Shown here one piece after another: positions 29,717-39,635 of a stretch of 64,000 bases of DNA. Both the position numbers and the translations under genes were made by a program. The stretch covers positions 62,001 to 126,000 of the forward strand of contig NZ_RYYL01000006.1 of assembly GCF_004378855.1 (NCBI RefSeq). The letters run 5' to 3'. This stretch comes from Campylobacter sp. US33a (GTDB lineage Bacteria > Campylobacterota > Campylobacteria > Campylobacterales > Campylobacteraceae). Numbering within the stretch: position 1 is the stretch's first letter; each line of letters opens with the position of its first letter. Under the pieces are notes generated by a model that did not search any database, was not told where the DNA came from, and was given only the letters and a program-made list of their open reading frames with translations.

Positions 29717-32465
29717 TTAAAACCTTAGCACATCTGTTGCAAAGTTTTTCCTCATCAACACTTTGAAATTTCCAACATCTTGGGCATTTGCAAGCCTTAG
29801 ATTTTGTAATTTTAAAAACATGATTATCTAGTTTAAATTCGCACAAACTTTCATCATCATCTATATCTTTTACTTCGCTTACCATAAACCAATCGGCTAT
29901 TTCTAAAGAATCAAGCTCTAGTAGTTTTTTAGAGGAGCATTGCAAATTTAATTCTAATGTAGATTTGATAATTTTATCTTTTTTTAACGCATCAATTTGC
30001 TCGAAAAATTTTTCCCTTGCGCTAAGTAAAAACTCATCTTCAATGTTAAAATCAAAAGAAAAATCTTGGGTATAAATTAAATCAAAAACATCATTTGCAT
30101 CGCCCTTGATTAAAATATTTGCATGTTCTAAAGCCTCATCTACCGTATAGCTAAGACTTGGAGCGAGCAAAAACAATAAATGTTTAGCAATTAAAGCCAT
30201 TGCAACTTGTGCGCTTTGTCTGCGAATATCAAGTTTATCTTCACAATAAAGCCTGTCTTTACTGATATCAAGATAAATTCCACTCAAATGAGCACTTAAA
30301 AAATTCAGCAATAAATTAAAACCTTTAGAAAATTCATAATTATCAAAAGAATTTTTAACATTTTTAAATACAATACTCGCTTTACTTAAGATCCATTTGT
30401 CTATAAAAGAAAATTCTTTAATCTCAAGACTTTGCAAATCATTGGTATTGGCAAGTAAAAATCTGATAGTGTTTCTGATCTTTCGGTATTGCTCGCTGAC
30501 TTGTTTTAAAATATTGTCCGAAATTTTTAAATCAGTAGAATAATCACTTAAAAGTATCCACAGTCTTAAAATTTCTACTCCATAGGTTTTTGCTACATAC
30601 TCAGGTGGGATAACATTACCTAAAGATTTAGACATTTTTTGCCCTTTTTCATCTGTAGTAAAACCATGCGTTAAAATGCTTTCATATGGAGCCATTTCGT
30701 TAATAGCAGTACCTACAAGCAAAGAGCTTTGAAACCAACCGCGATGCTGATCGCTTCCTTCTAGATACATATTCGCTCTTTTTTCTCCTGCATCATAATT
30801 TCCGCTATTTAAAACTGCATTGGCTGTGCTTCCGCTGTCAAACCAAACATCTAAAATATCATAAACTTTTTCTAAATCTTGTGCTTTATGCTTAAAATTT
30901 TGTGGCAATAAATCTTTAATATCAAATTCCCACCAAGCATCAGCGCCATTTTTTTCAAAAATTTGAGCCACAAATTCTAGCACTTCATCATCTAAAAGCA
31001 CTTCTTTGGTATTTTTATCTCTAAAAAAGGCTATAGGCGTTCCCCAATCTCTTTGTCTTGAAATACACCAATCTGGGCGATTTTCAACCATTGAGCCTAT
31101 TCTTTTGATACCATTTTGTGGATAAAATTTAGTTTTGAGAATTTGCTCTTTTGCACATTCTCTTAAGGTTTTACCGTTTAATTTTGGCTCATCCATAAGA
31201 ATAAACCATTGTTTAGTTGCCCTATAAATCACAGGTTTATGCGTTCTCCAACAAAAAGGGTAAGAGTGGATAAATTTAGAGCTTTGTAGTAATTTTTTTC
31301 CTAAAAGTTCTAAAATTTTTTCATTGGCTTTAAAAATATGAAGACCTATAAATTCATCCACTAAATTTGGTGGCAAAAGACCTTTATTTCTTAAAGTTTC
31401 ATCATAACAACCACCATCATCAACAGGCATTAAAACTTCAAGATTGTATTTTAAACTAGCATAATAATCATCTTCTCCATGCCCTGGAGCAGTATGAACA
31501 AGTCCGCTTCCGCCGTCCATTAAAACATGTTCGCCCATTATAAGTAAAGACCTGCGTGAGTTAAGCGGGTTGATGGCTTGGAGTTTTTCAAATTTTTTTG
31601 CATTGAATTCTTTTTGAATTTCTCCTTTTGTTAAGCCTTTATTCACCATGCTTTCAAGTAGGGGTTTAGCAAAGATGAGTCCTTCGCTTGTGATTACATA
31701 GTTTTCATTAGGGTTTAAAGCAATAGCAACATTTGCCACCAAAGTCCAAGGTGTAGTTGTCCAAATCACAGCACTAGCTTTTTCAACACCTAATTTTTCA
31801 CAAGAATTTTCATCCAAAGCAAAAGATACGAAAATCGAATAATCCTCTTTATCTGCGTATTCAACTTCAGCTTCTGCTAGGGCTGATTTTGCTGCCCAGC
31901 TCCAAAAAACAGGCTTAGATCTCTCTTTTAAAAGTCCCTTTTTTGCGATTTTGCAAAGCGTTCTGTAAATAGCTGCTTCAAATTCAAATTTCATAGTCAA
32001 ATAAGGCTTATCCCAATCAGCTATAATGCCAAGATTTTTAAATTCTTCTCTTTGGATATTTACAAATTCATCTGCGTGTTTTCTGCATTCTTGACGAATT
32101 TCTTTTTTGCTCATATTTTTCTTTTTTTCTCCAAGTTTTACTTCTACTTGTTGTTCTATAGGAAGTCCATGACAGTCCCAACCTGGAGTGAAGCGAATTT
32201 TTTCGCCGTTAAAATAATGCGTTTTAATAATCGTTTCTTTTAAAATTTTATTTAAAGCATGACCTATATGAATGTGTCCGTTAGCATAAGGAGGGCCATC
32301 GTGAAGCGTGAATGAACGCGAGGTGTTTTGATTTTTGCTTTTCATTTTTTCATAAGCATAGTTGTTTTCAAACCATTTTTTAAAGCGTTTAGGCTCAAAT
32401 TCTGCTAAATTTGCACGCATAGCAAAAGTAGTATTTGGTAAAAGTAAAGTGTCTTTATAATCCAT
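29709..32465 (-). CDS. ileS: Isoleucyl-tRNA synthetase
   Basis: A 918-residue class I synthetase. HIGH is in [14 protein letters not shown], the KMSKS loop is [12 protein letters not shown], and [13 protein letters not shown] belongs to the editing domain. A C-terminal zinc site CPRCWKF with [10 protein letters not shown] is intact, as in the bacterial type. It heads the long minus-strand operon running to the nitrilase-fold gene. Confidence 0.97.
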   Translation of the reverse strand: MDYKDTLLLPNTTFAMRANLAEFEPKRFKKWFENNYAYEKMKSKNQNTSRSFTLHDGPPYANGHIHIGHALNKILKETIIKTHYFNGEKIRFTPGWDCHGLPIEQQVEVKLGEKKKNMSKKEIRQECRKHADEFVNIQREEFKNLGIIADWDKPYLTMKFEFEAAIYRTLCKIAKKGLLKERSKPVFWSWAAKSALAEAEVEYADKEDYSIFVSFALDENSCEKLGVEKASAVIWTTTPWTLVANVAIALNPNENYVITSEGLIFAKPLLESMVNKGLTKGEIQKEFNAKKFEKLQAINPLNSRRSLLIMGEHVLMDGGSGLVHTAPGHGEDDYYASLKYNLEVLMPVDDGGCYDETLRNKGLLPPNLVDEFIGLHIFKANEKILELLGKKLLQSSKFIHSYPFCWRTHKPVIYRATKQWFILMDEPKLNGKTLRECAKEQILKTKFYPQNGIKRIGSMVENRPDWCISRQRDWGTPIAFFRDKNTKEVLLDDEVLEFVAQIFEKNGADAWWEFDIKDLLPQNFKHKAQDLEKVYDILDVWFDSGSTANAVLNSGNYDAGEKRANMYLEGSDQHRGWFQSSLLVGTAINEMAPYESILTHGFTTDEKGQKMSKSLGNVIPPEYVAKTYGVEILRLWILLSDYSTDLKISDNILKQVSEQYRKIRNTIRFLLANTNDLQSLEIKEFSFIDKWILSKASIVFKNVKNSFDNYEFSKGFNLLLNFLSAHLSGIYLDISKDRLYCEDKLDIRRQSAQVAMALIAKHLLFLLAPSLSYTVDEALEHANILIKGDANDVFDLIYTQDFSFDFNIEDEFLLSAREKFFEQIDALKKDKIIKSTLELNLQCSSKKLLELDSLEIADWFMVSEVKDIDDDESLCEFKLDNHVFKITKSKACKCPRCWKFQSVDEEKLCNRCAKVLNV

Positions 32466-32536
32466 CGAAGTAACCTTAGAAAAAAATAAATAGCCAATTT
32501 TACTTAAAATAGCTTTAATTTTAACTTTTTTTTCAT

Positions 32537-32542
32537 TATAAT
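32537..32542 (+). promoter_or_regulatory. Putative -10 box for the CinA-like gene
   Basis: TATAAT about 21 bp before the start codon, inside the T-rich divergent gap upstream of ileS. Confidence 0.5.
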
Positions 32543-32562
32543 TTTAAGAAAAAAGGAAAAAA

Positions 32563-33651
32563 ATGAAACATTTACTTTTTGTTGTTGGATATGAGCTTTT
32601 CATTAATAAAAATTATATGCAATATCTCTATAGAATTTACGAAAAAAAATTTCAAGAACTTAGTGAAATTAAATTTTTAAACAAAAACGACAAAAATCTA
32701 CCTTTTTTGCTTGAAAAATTCTCTAAAGAATATAATTATATTACTATTTTCTCAGAAGCGCAGTATTATAGCATTTGTGCAAAAATCATTGCAACGCTAA
32801 ATGATGATAGTTTGGTATTCAAAGATGAAATTTTAGCACCGACAAATTCCATTAGTGTCTCTGGGAGCTTTTTAACTAAGATAAATCATTGTCAAATCAA
32901 TCTTTTAAAAATCAAAACAAACGAAAAGCCACCAGAGCTTTTGGGAGAATTTGAATGCGATTTTAAGTTTTTTTGTTTAAATGATACTGATGAGGATAGT
33001 GCGAAACTTCTACTTCAAACTTTTACAAAAACTTATGATATCATCATTCAAACAAGTGCAATTTTAGATAATCTTATTTTAATTAAAGCCATAAGTAAAA
33101 ATTATGGACATTTTGAAGCATTTTTTAATAGTGTAAGACAATTATTTAAAAATAAATTTATTCCCTATAAAAATCCTATTGAATTTATAGTTGCTAAATT
33201 GCTTGAAAAAAAATTAAAAATTTCTTTTGCGGAGAGTTGTACCGCTGGACTTTGTTCCGCAACTTTAGCTGGAATAAATGGGATAAGTGAAATCTTTGAA
33301 GGTTCTTTGGTTGTATATTCTAATCGCCTGAAAGAAAAATGGCTTGGGGTGGATAGCGAAATTTTAAAAGATGGCGGAGAATACAGTAAAGCTTGCGTAT
33401 TTTTTATGCTAAAAGGGGCTTTAAAAACTACTCAAGCAGATTTTGTTTTGGCAATTAGCGGAGTAGCAGGAGAGCAAGATGATAAAGGTATAAAAGCTGG
33501 TAAAATTTTTATTGGTGCCATGGATAAAGAAGGGAAATTTATAGAAGAAGAAATTTTATTACAAGGAGATAGGAATTTTGTAAGAGATCAGGCTGTTTTA
33601 AAAGCTTTTATAATGCTTTTAAAACTAAGACCTGATGTTTTTGCAATTTAG
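32563..33651 (+). CDS. CinA-like protein: degenerate N-terminal domain plus PncC-type amidase domain
   Basis: A 362-residue protein. The C-terminal half (about 205-360) is a CinA/PncC domain: SFAESCTAGLCSATLAG carries the active Ser, VVYSNRLKEKWLGV the Tyr and Lys, and LAISGVAGEQDDKGIKAGK the glycine loop. Such domains deamidate nicotinamide mononucleotide. The N-terminal half resembles the MoCF domain of CinA only weakly: its opening VVGYELFINKNYMQYL replaces the usual GDELL and lacks most other motifs. That domain probably has lost its activity. AAAAGGAAAAAA precedes the ATG. Its stop overlaps that of tpx by 4 bp. Confidence 0.82.
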   Translation: MKHLLFVVGYELFINKNYMQYLYRIYEKKFQELSEIKFLNKNDKNLPFLLEKFSKEYNYITIFSEAQYYSICAKIIATLNDDSLVFKDEILAPTNSISVSGSFLTKINHCQINLLKIKTNEKPPELLGEFECDFKFFCLNDTDEDSAKLLLQTFTKTYDIIIQTSAILDNLILIKAISKNYGHFEAFFNSVRQLFKNKFIPYKNPIEFIVAKLLEKKLKISFAESCTAGLCSATLAGINGISEIFEGSLVVYSNRLKEKWLGVDSEILKDGGEYSKACVFFMLKGALKTTQADFVLAISGVAGEQDDKGIKAGKIFIGAMDKEGKFIEEEILLQGDRNFVRDQAVLKAFIMLLKLRPDVFAI

Positions 33652-34175
33652 TGGCAAGATCCGCAACAACAAGATGATTTAGAAGAAAAGAATTCATCTA
33701 AAGCTTCGATATTTGGCATATTAGTGATTTCATCTACAAGCTCTTTATAAACAACTTGTCCTTTTTTTACTACGAAAATAGCTCTTGCAAGCAAACCAGT
33801 TAAAGGACCTTCGTTAATTAAAACGCCATATTTTTCACCAAATTCTTTAGAAACAAAATCACTAGCAGTGATGATATTTTCTATATTTTCAACGCTGCAA
33901 AATCTTCCCATTGCAAAAGGTAAATCCATGCTTACAACAATAACTTCAGCATTTGGATAAGAGGCAATTTTTTTATTAAATTCTCTAGCTTCATTTGCGC
34001 AAACTGGAGTATCAAGGCTTGGAACACTTAGGATGATTTGCGTTTTTTCACTATCTGCAATTTTTACATCGCTTAAATCTTTTGCTTTTAAAACAAGCTG
34101 AGGAGCTTTATCACCAACTTTAACTTCATTTCCTTTCAAACTAACTTCATTTCCCTTAAAATGAACTTTACTCAT
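33648..34175 (-). CDS. tpx: Thiol peroxidase (Tpx family) with Cys-rich C-terminus
   Basis: A 175-residue atypical 2-Cys peroxiredoxin. The peroxidatic Cys is in PSLDTPVCANEAREF and the resolving Cys in MGRFCSVENI; LARAIFVVKKGQVVY is also typical. It reduces peroxides in the cytosol. Unusually, the protein ends in a cluster SSCCCGSCH, four Cys and a His beyond the usual C-terminus, which could bind a metal. It is transcribed alone. Confidence 0.92.
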   Translation of the reverse strand: MSKVHFKGNEVSLKGNEVKVGDKAPQLVLKAKDLSDVKIADSEKTQIILSVPSLDTPVCANEAREFNKKIASYPNAEVIVVSMDLPFAMGRFCSVENIENIITASDFVSKEFGEKYGVLINEGPLTGLLARAIFVVKKGQVVYKELVDEITNMPNIEALDEFFSSKSSCCCGSCH

Positions 34176-34217
34176 AATATTTTCCTCTCTTTTTTGTTAA
34201 ATAATTTAGGAAAAGGT

Positions 34218-34223
34218 ATTATA
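34218..34223 (-). promoter_or_regulatory. Putative -10 box for tpx
   Basis: Read on the minus strand, CCTATAATACC contains TATAAT about 43 bp before the tpx ATG, and AGAGGAAAATATT forms the ribosome site. Confidence 0.5.
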
Positions 34224-34250
34224 GGATAAAGTTTTTAATTTTTGGTAAAA

Positions 34251-34994
34251 CTAAAATATATAACTCTCCACAAGTTTTTGAATGAGTAAATTCCATCCAT
34301 CAACCAAAACAAAAATTAAAAGTTTAAAAGGCAAGGATATCATTACAGGAGGTAGCATCATCATACCCATAGACATTAAAACAGAGCTTACTATCATATC
34401 AATAACCAAAAAGGGCAGATAAATTAAAAAACCTATTTCAAAAGCTGTCTTTAGCTCACTTATCATAAAAGCAGGAACAACGATGGTTAAAGGAACATCA
34501 TCGACATTTTGAGGATTAGGCAAATTCCTTATGCGGTAAAATAAAGCCAGATCTTTTTCTCTTGTATTATTTAGCATAAAATCTTTAAAAGGTTTTACTC
34601 CTTTTGCAAAAGCTTCTTCATAGCCAATTTGCTCTGCCAAATAAGGTTTTACTCCTTCATTGTAAGATTTTGTTGCTACAGGCTCCATGATAAAAAAAGT
34701 TAAAACAAGAGCCAAGGTTATCAAGATAGTGTTTGGCGGCATAGTTTGTGTCCCCATAGCTTGACGCAAAAATGAAAATACTACAACAAGTCTTAAAAAT
34801 GAAGTCATTACAAAAATGATACTAGGTGCTAAAGCCAATATAGTTAAAACAATAATTATATTTAATGTAGTAACAAGCTGATTTGGAGTGTTTGGCGCAC
34901 TAAGACTTAAATTTACTGTTGGAATGGTTGCTTCAGCAGCGAGGAGAATGTTAAAAAATGCACTAAAAAACAAAAGTATTAAAAATTTTTTCAA
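34251..34994 (-). CDS. fliP: Flagellar type III export gate protein FliP
   Basis: A 247-residue protein with a cleavable-type signal (MKKFLILLFFSAFFNILLAA) and four membrane helices. Family motifs are FVMTSFLRLVVVFSFLRQAM and GTQTMPPNTILITLALVL, with IYLPFLVIDMIVSSVLMSMGM near the end. FliP is the main subunit of the flagellar export gate with FliQ and FliR. It stands alone here, away from fliR at 16.7 kb, as is usual for scattered Campylobacter flagellar genes. Confidence 0.95.
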   Translation of the reverse strand: MKKFLILLFFSAFFNILLAAEATIPTVNLSLSAPNTPNQLVTTLNIIIVLTILALAPSIIFVMTSFLRLVVVFSFLRQAMGTQTMPPNTILITLALVLTFFIMEPVATKSYNEGVKPYLAEQIGYEEAFAKGVKPFKDFMLNNTREKDLALFYRIRNLPNPQNVDDVPLTIVVPAFMISELKTAFEIGFLIYLPFLVIDMIVSSVLMSMGMMMLPPVMISLPFKLLIFVLVDGWNLLIQKLVESYIF

Positions 34995-35127
34995 AAATAA
35001 ACCTTAAATTTAAAAATAAAGCTTAATTTTAACTTTTGCTGACTAAAAAATAGTTTAACTTTGGATTTAAATTTAACTTTAAAATGCTAAAATTAAACCC
35101 AAAAATTATCCACAAAGGTATTTTATA

Positions 35128-36417
35128 ATGAAAACTTCCATTTTGATTTTAGCAGCAGGGCTTGGCACTAGAATGAAATCCGAAAAACCAAAAGTATTAC
35201 AAGAGCTTTGCCAAAAGAGTATGATTTTGCATATTTTAGAGAAAGCATTTAATATAAGTGATGATGTAAGTGTGGTTTTATCACACCAAAAAGAACGCAT
35301 AGAAAAGCAAATTTTAGAACATTTTCCTAAGACTAAGATTTTGGAGCAAGATTTAGTAAATTTCCCTGGCACAGCAGGGGCTTTAAAAAATTTCAATGCT
35401 AAAAATGAAAGGGTTTTGATCCTTTGCGGGGATATGCCTTTGGTTGAAAGTGAGAGTTTGCAAAATTTACTTGAGTGTGATGGGGATTTAAATTTAGCCG
35501 TTTTTAAAGCAAAAGATGCAAAAAGCTATGGTAGAGTGATTATAAAGAATGAGGAAGTGGAAAAAATCGTTGAATTTAAAGATGCAAACGAAGAAGAGAA
35601 AAAAGTAGATGTTTGCAATGCTGGTGTGTATGTGTTTAACTCGCAACTTTTAAAAGAAATTTTACCTTTGATTGATAATAAAAATGTCGCAAAAGAGTAT
35701 TATTTAACCGATGCCATTTCTTTGGCAAAAAAACGAGGTGCAAAAATCAAAGCCGTTTTTGTGGATGAAGATGAATTTATGGGGATAAATGACAAATTTG
35801 AGCTAAGTATAGCACAAAATTTAATGCAAGAAAAAATCAAAAAACACTGGATGAAGCAAGGTGTGATTTTTCATTTACCACAAAGCACTTATATAGGTTT
35901 AGATGTGGAATTTAGTGGCGAATGTGAAGTGTATGAAAATGTGCGTATAGAAGGCAAAAGTAAAATCATTAATTCTATCATTAAAAGCTCAAGTGTGATT
36001 GAAAATAGTATAGTGGAAAATTCAGATATAGGGCCAATGGCACATTTAAGACCAAATTGCGAGATAAAAGATACGCATATAGGAAATTTCGTAGAATGCA
36101 AAAATGCTAAATTAAATGCGGTAAAAGCAGGGCATTTAAGTTATTTAGGTGATTGTGAGATAGATAGTGGGACTAATATAGGTTGCGGTACTATAACTTG
36201 CAATTATGATGGAGTTAAAAAACACAAAACCATCATAGGAAAAAATGTTTTCGTGGGTTCTGATACGCAATTTATCGCTCCTGTAAAAATAGAAGATGAT
36301 GTGATAATCGCTGCTGGAAGCTCTGTTACAAGTGATGTTGAAAGCGGTTCACTTTTTATCAATCGTGCCGAAAAAAGAATTATAAAAGATTATTATTATA
36401 AGAAATTTCAAAAATGA
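35128..36417 (+). CDS. glmU: Bifunctional UDP-N-acetylglucosamine pyrophosphorylase / glucosamine-1-phosphate acetyltransferase
   Basis: A 429-residue enzyme that makes UDP-GlcNAc. The N-terminal uridyltransferase opens ILILAAGLGTRMKSEKPKVL; the C-terminal left-handed beta-helix is seen in repeated hexapeptides such as IGCGTITCNYDGVKKHKTII and DTQFIAPVKIEDDVIIAAGS. Length is slightly shorter than E. coli (456). It overlaps coaBC by 4 bp and heads a seven-gene plus-strand run to truA. Confidence 0.96.
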   Translation: MKTSILILAAGLGTRMKSEKPKVLQELCQKSMILHILEKAFNISDDVSVVLSHQKERIEKQILEHFPKTKILEQDLVNFPGTAGALKNFNAKNERVLILCGDMPLVESESLQNLLECDGDLNLAVFKAKDAKSYGRVIIKNEEVEKIVEFKDANEEEKKVDVCNAGVYVFNSQLLKEILPLIDNKNVAKEYYLTDAISLAKKRGAKIKAVFVDEDEFMGINDKFELSIAQNLMQEKIKKHWMKQGVIFHLPQSTYIGLDVEFSGECEVYENVRIEGKSKIINSIIKSSSVIENSIVENSDIGPMAHLRPNCEIKDTHIGNFVECKNAKLNAVKAGHLSYLGDCEIDSGTNIGCGTITCNYDGVKKHKTIIGKNVFVGSDTQFIAPVKIEDDVIIAAGSSVTSDVESGSLFINRAEKRIIKDYYYKKFQK

Positions 36418-37571
36418 AAAAAACTATACTTTTGGCGATTAGTGGTAGCATAGCCTTTTATAAAACTTATGAGCTTATTTCTTTGTTTAAAAAAGAAGGT
36501 TTTAGAGTGAAAGTTTTACTTTCAAATGGACTTTTAAAATTTGCTTCTAAAATGAGTTTTGAAGCTTTGGCTGATGAAGTTTTGTGTGAAGAAAATGAAA
36601 GCTGGAAAAACTCTAACAATCACATTACTTTTAGTAAAGATGCGGATTTAATTCTTTTTGCACCTGCAAGTGTAAATTCTATAAACAAACTAGCCTTAGG
36701 CATAGCGGATAATCTTTTCATTCAAACGCTAATCGCCACGAATAAACCACTCGTCATTGCTCCAGCTGCAAATACTAATATGTATCATCATTTTAGCACA
36801 CAAAATTCGCTAAATTTGCTAAAAAATAACAAGGCTTTAATCATAGAACCTATTTGTAAAGTTTTAGCTTGTAAAGATGAAGGTATAGGAGCTTTAGCAG
36901 AGATTAAAGATATTTTTAATATCACTAAAAGAGAGCTTTTAAAAGAGGAATTTTGGTGTGAAAAAAGCATTTTAATCACAGGCGGTGGCACAAAAGAAAA
37001 AATCGATGATGTGCGTTGTGTGAGTAATTTTTCTAGTGGAAAAATGGCAAAGGCTATTGCAGATGCTTTTTATTTTTTAGGAGCTAAAGTAACGCTTTTA
37101 AGCTCGATTGATTTTGATGCGCCTTATGAGATTTTAAAATTTGAAAGTTCTTTTGATTTAAAAGAATTATTAAATCAAAATTTAGAAAAAGATTATTTGA
37201 TTATGACGGCTGCGGTAAGTGATTTTGTGCCTGAGTTTAAAAAAGGTAAAATCAAAAAAAATGAGTATTTAGATGGCTTAACTTTGCATTTAAGCTTAAA
37301 TGAAGATTTACTCAAAAACCTTGAGTTTAAAGGTAAAAAAATAGGATTTAAAATGGAATTTGATCCTAAAAATGCCTTAGAAAATGCTAAAAAATCCTTA
37401 AGCGAAAAAAAGCTTGATATGGTATGTCTTAATATTTTAGATGAGAAAAATCATTTTGGTAGCGATTTAAATGAAATTCATTTTATAACTGCTGGTGAAA
37501 ATAAAAAAAGTGGCTTAAAAAGCAAAGAAGAGTTAGCATATGTTTTAGCAAAGCGCTTAAAAGGACTTTGA
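36414..37571 (+). CDS. coaBC: Phosphopantothenoylcysteine synthetase/decarboxylase (CoaBC, Dfp)
   Basis: A 385-residue bifunctional coenzyme A enzyme. The flavoprotein CoaC part (about 1-175) has ILLAISGSIAFYKTYELI, a His in NNHITFSKDADLILFAPAS and APAANTNMYHH. The catalytic-Cys region reads KVLACKDEGIGALAE. The CoaB part has ITGGGTKEKIDDVRCVSN and MTAAVSDFVPEFKKGKIKK. It overlaps glmU and the next gene. Confidence 0.93.
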   Translation: MKKTILLAISGSIAFYKTYELISLFKKEGFRVKVLLSNGLLKFASKMSFEALADEVLCEENESWKNSNNHITFSKDADLILFAPASVNSINKLALGIADNLFIQTLIATNKPLVIAPAANTNMYHHFSTQNSLNLLKNNKALIIEPICKVLACKDEGIGALAEIKDIFNITKRELLKEEFWCEKSILITGGGTKEKIDDVRCVSNFSSGKMAKAIADAFYFLGAKVTLLSSIDFDAPYEILKFESSFDLKELLNQNLEKDYLIMTAAVSDFVPEFKKGKIKKNEYLDGLTLHLSLNEDLLKNLEFKGKKIGFKMEFDPKNALENAKKSLSEKKLDMVCLNILDEKNHFGSDLNEIHFITAGENKKSGLKSKEELAYVLAKRLKGL

Positions 37572-38188
37572 TGGGTCTTATAAATTCAACTTTACCCATA
37601 TACATTAAAGTACTTGAAAAATCAGGATACAACAACTATACTTTACTCTTAAATCATAAAAAAATTCAAACAAAAAGTTTAATAGATCTTGATGAGCAAA
37701 GTGAGTATTTAGCGGAGCTTTATACCACGAAAGAGGGGATTTTGCAGTTTAAAAATTTATATAAAAAGCCAGAAATTTCTTATTTTGCACAAGGGCTTGA
37801 TTTGATCGTAAGGCTTTTGGAATATGATTTGGATTTTAAAAATTATATTTTAGAGCAGCTGATAAATTGCAACGAAAAGCAAGATTTTTTAGTCTATAAA
37901 GAGATGCTTTTTGCAAGTCTTGAAGGCATTTATCATATACCTTTTATTTATGAGGATAAAAAATGTTTATTTCAACTCAAATTCAATGAAGAAAAATGTG
38001 AACTTTATTTATATTTTAGTGTATTTGGTGCATTAAAAATTATATTTAACGAGCAAAATATGCAAATTTTTTCGCCCTTTGCAAAAGTGCAAATATTTTT
38101 AAGTCAATATTTAGAAAAAGAAGTTATACAAGAACAAAAAATTAATGCTTTATTTGTATTTAAAAAATTATTAGATTTTAAAGGATAA
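37571..38188 (+). CDS. Conserved hypothetical protein between coaBC and uppS
   Basis: A 205-residue soluble protein with no domain I recognise. It is rich in Leu, Phe and Lys (for example YFAQGLDLIVRLLEYDLDF) and lacks signal peptide and membrane segments. I use the ATG at 37571, which overlaps the coaBC stop as TGATG; a TTG one codon earlier is possible. Tight spacing (2 bp to uppS) suggests a role tied to expression of the envelope genes around it, without further evidence. Confidence 0.72.
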   Translation: MGLINSTLPIYIKVLEKSGYNNYTLLLNHKKIQTKSLIDLDEQSEYLAELYTTKEGILQFKNLYKKPEISYFAQGLDLIVRLLEYDLDFKNYILEQLINCNEKQDFLVYKEMLFASLEGIYHIPFIYEDKKCLFQLKFNEEKCELYLYFSVFGALKIIFNEQNMQIFSPFAKVQIFLSQYLEKEVIQEQKINALFVFKKLLDFKG

Positions 38189-38190
38189 AA

Positions 38191-38859
38191 ATGAATGAGT
38201 TAAAACACCTTGCGGTCGTAATGGATGGTAATAGGCGTTGGGCTAAGGCCAAGGGATTTTTAGCTAAGCTTGGATATTCTCAAGGAGTTAAAACTATGCA
38301 AAAGCTGATGGAAGCTTGCGTAGAGGAAGGAATTTCAAATTTAAGCCTTTTTGCTTTTAGTACTGAAAATTGGAATAGACCGCAAGATGAGATTGATTTT
38401 ATTTTTGAACTTTTGGATCGTTGTTTGGATGAAGCTTTGGAAAAATTTGAAAAAAATAATGTGCGCTTAAGAGCAATTGGAGATTTAACCCGTTTAAATT
38501 CTAAAATTCGCCAAAAAATAGCCCTTGTAGAAGAAAAAACCAAGCATTGTGATTTGCTTTGTGTGAATTTGGCTATTAGTTATGGGGCAAGAGATGAGAT
38601 TATCCGTGCGGCTCGTAAAGTAGTGGAAAAAGGTTTGGAATTAAATGAAGAAAATTTAAGTGCAAATTTGGACTTACCTTTGGATGTGGATTTAATGCTT
38701 CGAGTGGGGAATGCTAAAAGGCTTTCAAATTTCTTGCTTTGGCAAAGCTCTTATGCAGAAATTTATTTTAGCGAGACTTTGTTTCCAGGACTTACGAAAA
38801 GAGAATTTAAAAAAATCATTAAAGAATTTAGAAAAAGAGAAAGAACTTTTGGTAAATGA
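38191..38859 (+). CDS. uppS: Undecaprenyl diphosphate synthase
   Basis: A 222-residue cis-prenyltransferase that makes the C55 lipid carrier of cell-wall synthesis. The catalytic Asp is in LAVVMDGNRRWAKAKGF, with FAFSTENWNRP, AISYGARDEII and LMLRVGNAKRLSNFLLWQ. The usual Arg-x-Gly-x-x-Arg motif reads RVGNAKR. It overlaps the prenyl peptidase gene by 4 bp. Confidence 0.96.
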   Translation: MNELKHLAVVMDGNRRWAKAKGFLAKLGYSQGVKTMQKLMEACVEEGISNLSLFAFSTENWNRPQDEIDFIFELLDRCLDEALEKFEKNNVRLRAIGDLTRLNSKIRQKIALVEEKTKHCDLLCVNLAISYGARDEIIRAARKVVEKGLELNEENLSANLDLPLDVDLMLRVGNAKRLSNFLLWQSSYAEIYFSETLFPGLTKREFKKIIKEFRKRERTFGK

Positions 38860-39635
38860 TTTTCTTTTTTCTTTTTTTATGTGGGCTTTGTTTGGGTTCT
38901 TTTGTAATGACGAGCGTAGATCGTTTTGTGAAGAAAAAGGATTTTTTTACAAAAAGATCTTATTGTTTTTCTTGCAAAAAACAACTTAAATTTTATGAGC
39001 TTATACCTTTATTTTCATATCTATTTTTACACACTCGTTGTCTTGATTGTAAAAGTAAAATAAGTTTTTTGTATCCTTTAGTTGAAATTTTAAGTGCTTT
39101 TTTATTGATTTTTGCTTATGTTTTTAGTGGGAATTTATATGAATTTTTGTTTTTGGGACTTTATTTATTAGGCTTTTTGGCACTTTCTTTGATTGATTAT
39201 AAACTAAAAGCTGTGCCTGAAATTTTATTATGGTTTGTGTTTATTTGTGCCGGGTTTTTTGCTTTTAAAGAAGAAGAGATAATCAATTTATTTTTATTCG
39301 AAGATTTTAAAGAGGGTTTTTTACTTTGTTCGCTTGTGTTTTGCGGAGTGATTTTTTTCCTCAAAAGTTTTGTAAGTTGTTTGATAAATTACAAAAAACA
39401 AGGAGAAATTTTAGAAAGCTTGGGTGAAGCAGATGTAATTATTATTGCAAGTATGGGCGGAATTTTGGGTTTTAATTTTGGTATAATAAGCATTTTTTTG
39501 GCTTGTATATTAAGTTTGCCATTTTTTTTAATTTTAAAATTTAAAAAATGTAAAGATCAAAGTCTTGCAATGTTTCCATTTTTAAACATTGCTTTTATTT
39601 TGGTGTTTGCTTGTAAAATGATAGGAAATTTTTAA
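38856..39635 (+). CDS. Prepilin peptidase family protein (A24)
   Basis: A 259-residue aspartic membrane peptidase. It has the family's zinc knuckles CFSCKK and CLDCKS, and two catalytic Asp sites, LSLIDYKLKAVPEI and SLGEADVIIIASMGG, the latter standing for the GxGD box. About seven membrane segments are visible. Type IV pilin or type II secretion prepilins are the usual substrates, but I see no pilin genes here. It overlaps uppS (ATGA) and the LptFG gene by one base. Confidence 0.88.
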   Translation: MIFFFLFLCGLCLGSFVMTSVDRFVKKKDFFTKRSYCFSCKKQLKFYELIPLFSYLFLHTRCLDCKSKISFLYPLVEILSAFLLIFAYVFSGNLYEFLFLGLYLLGFLALSLIDYKLKAVPEILLWFVFICAGFFAFKEEEIINLFLFEDFKEGFLLCSLVFCGVIFFLKSFVSCLINYKKQGEILESLGEADVIIIASMGGILGFNFGIISIFLACILSLPFFLILKFKKCKDQSLAMFPFLNIAFILVFACKMIGNF

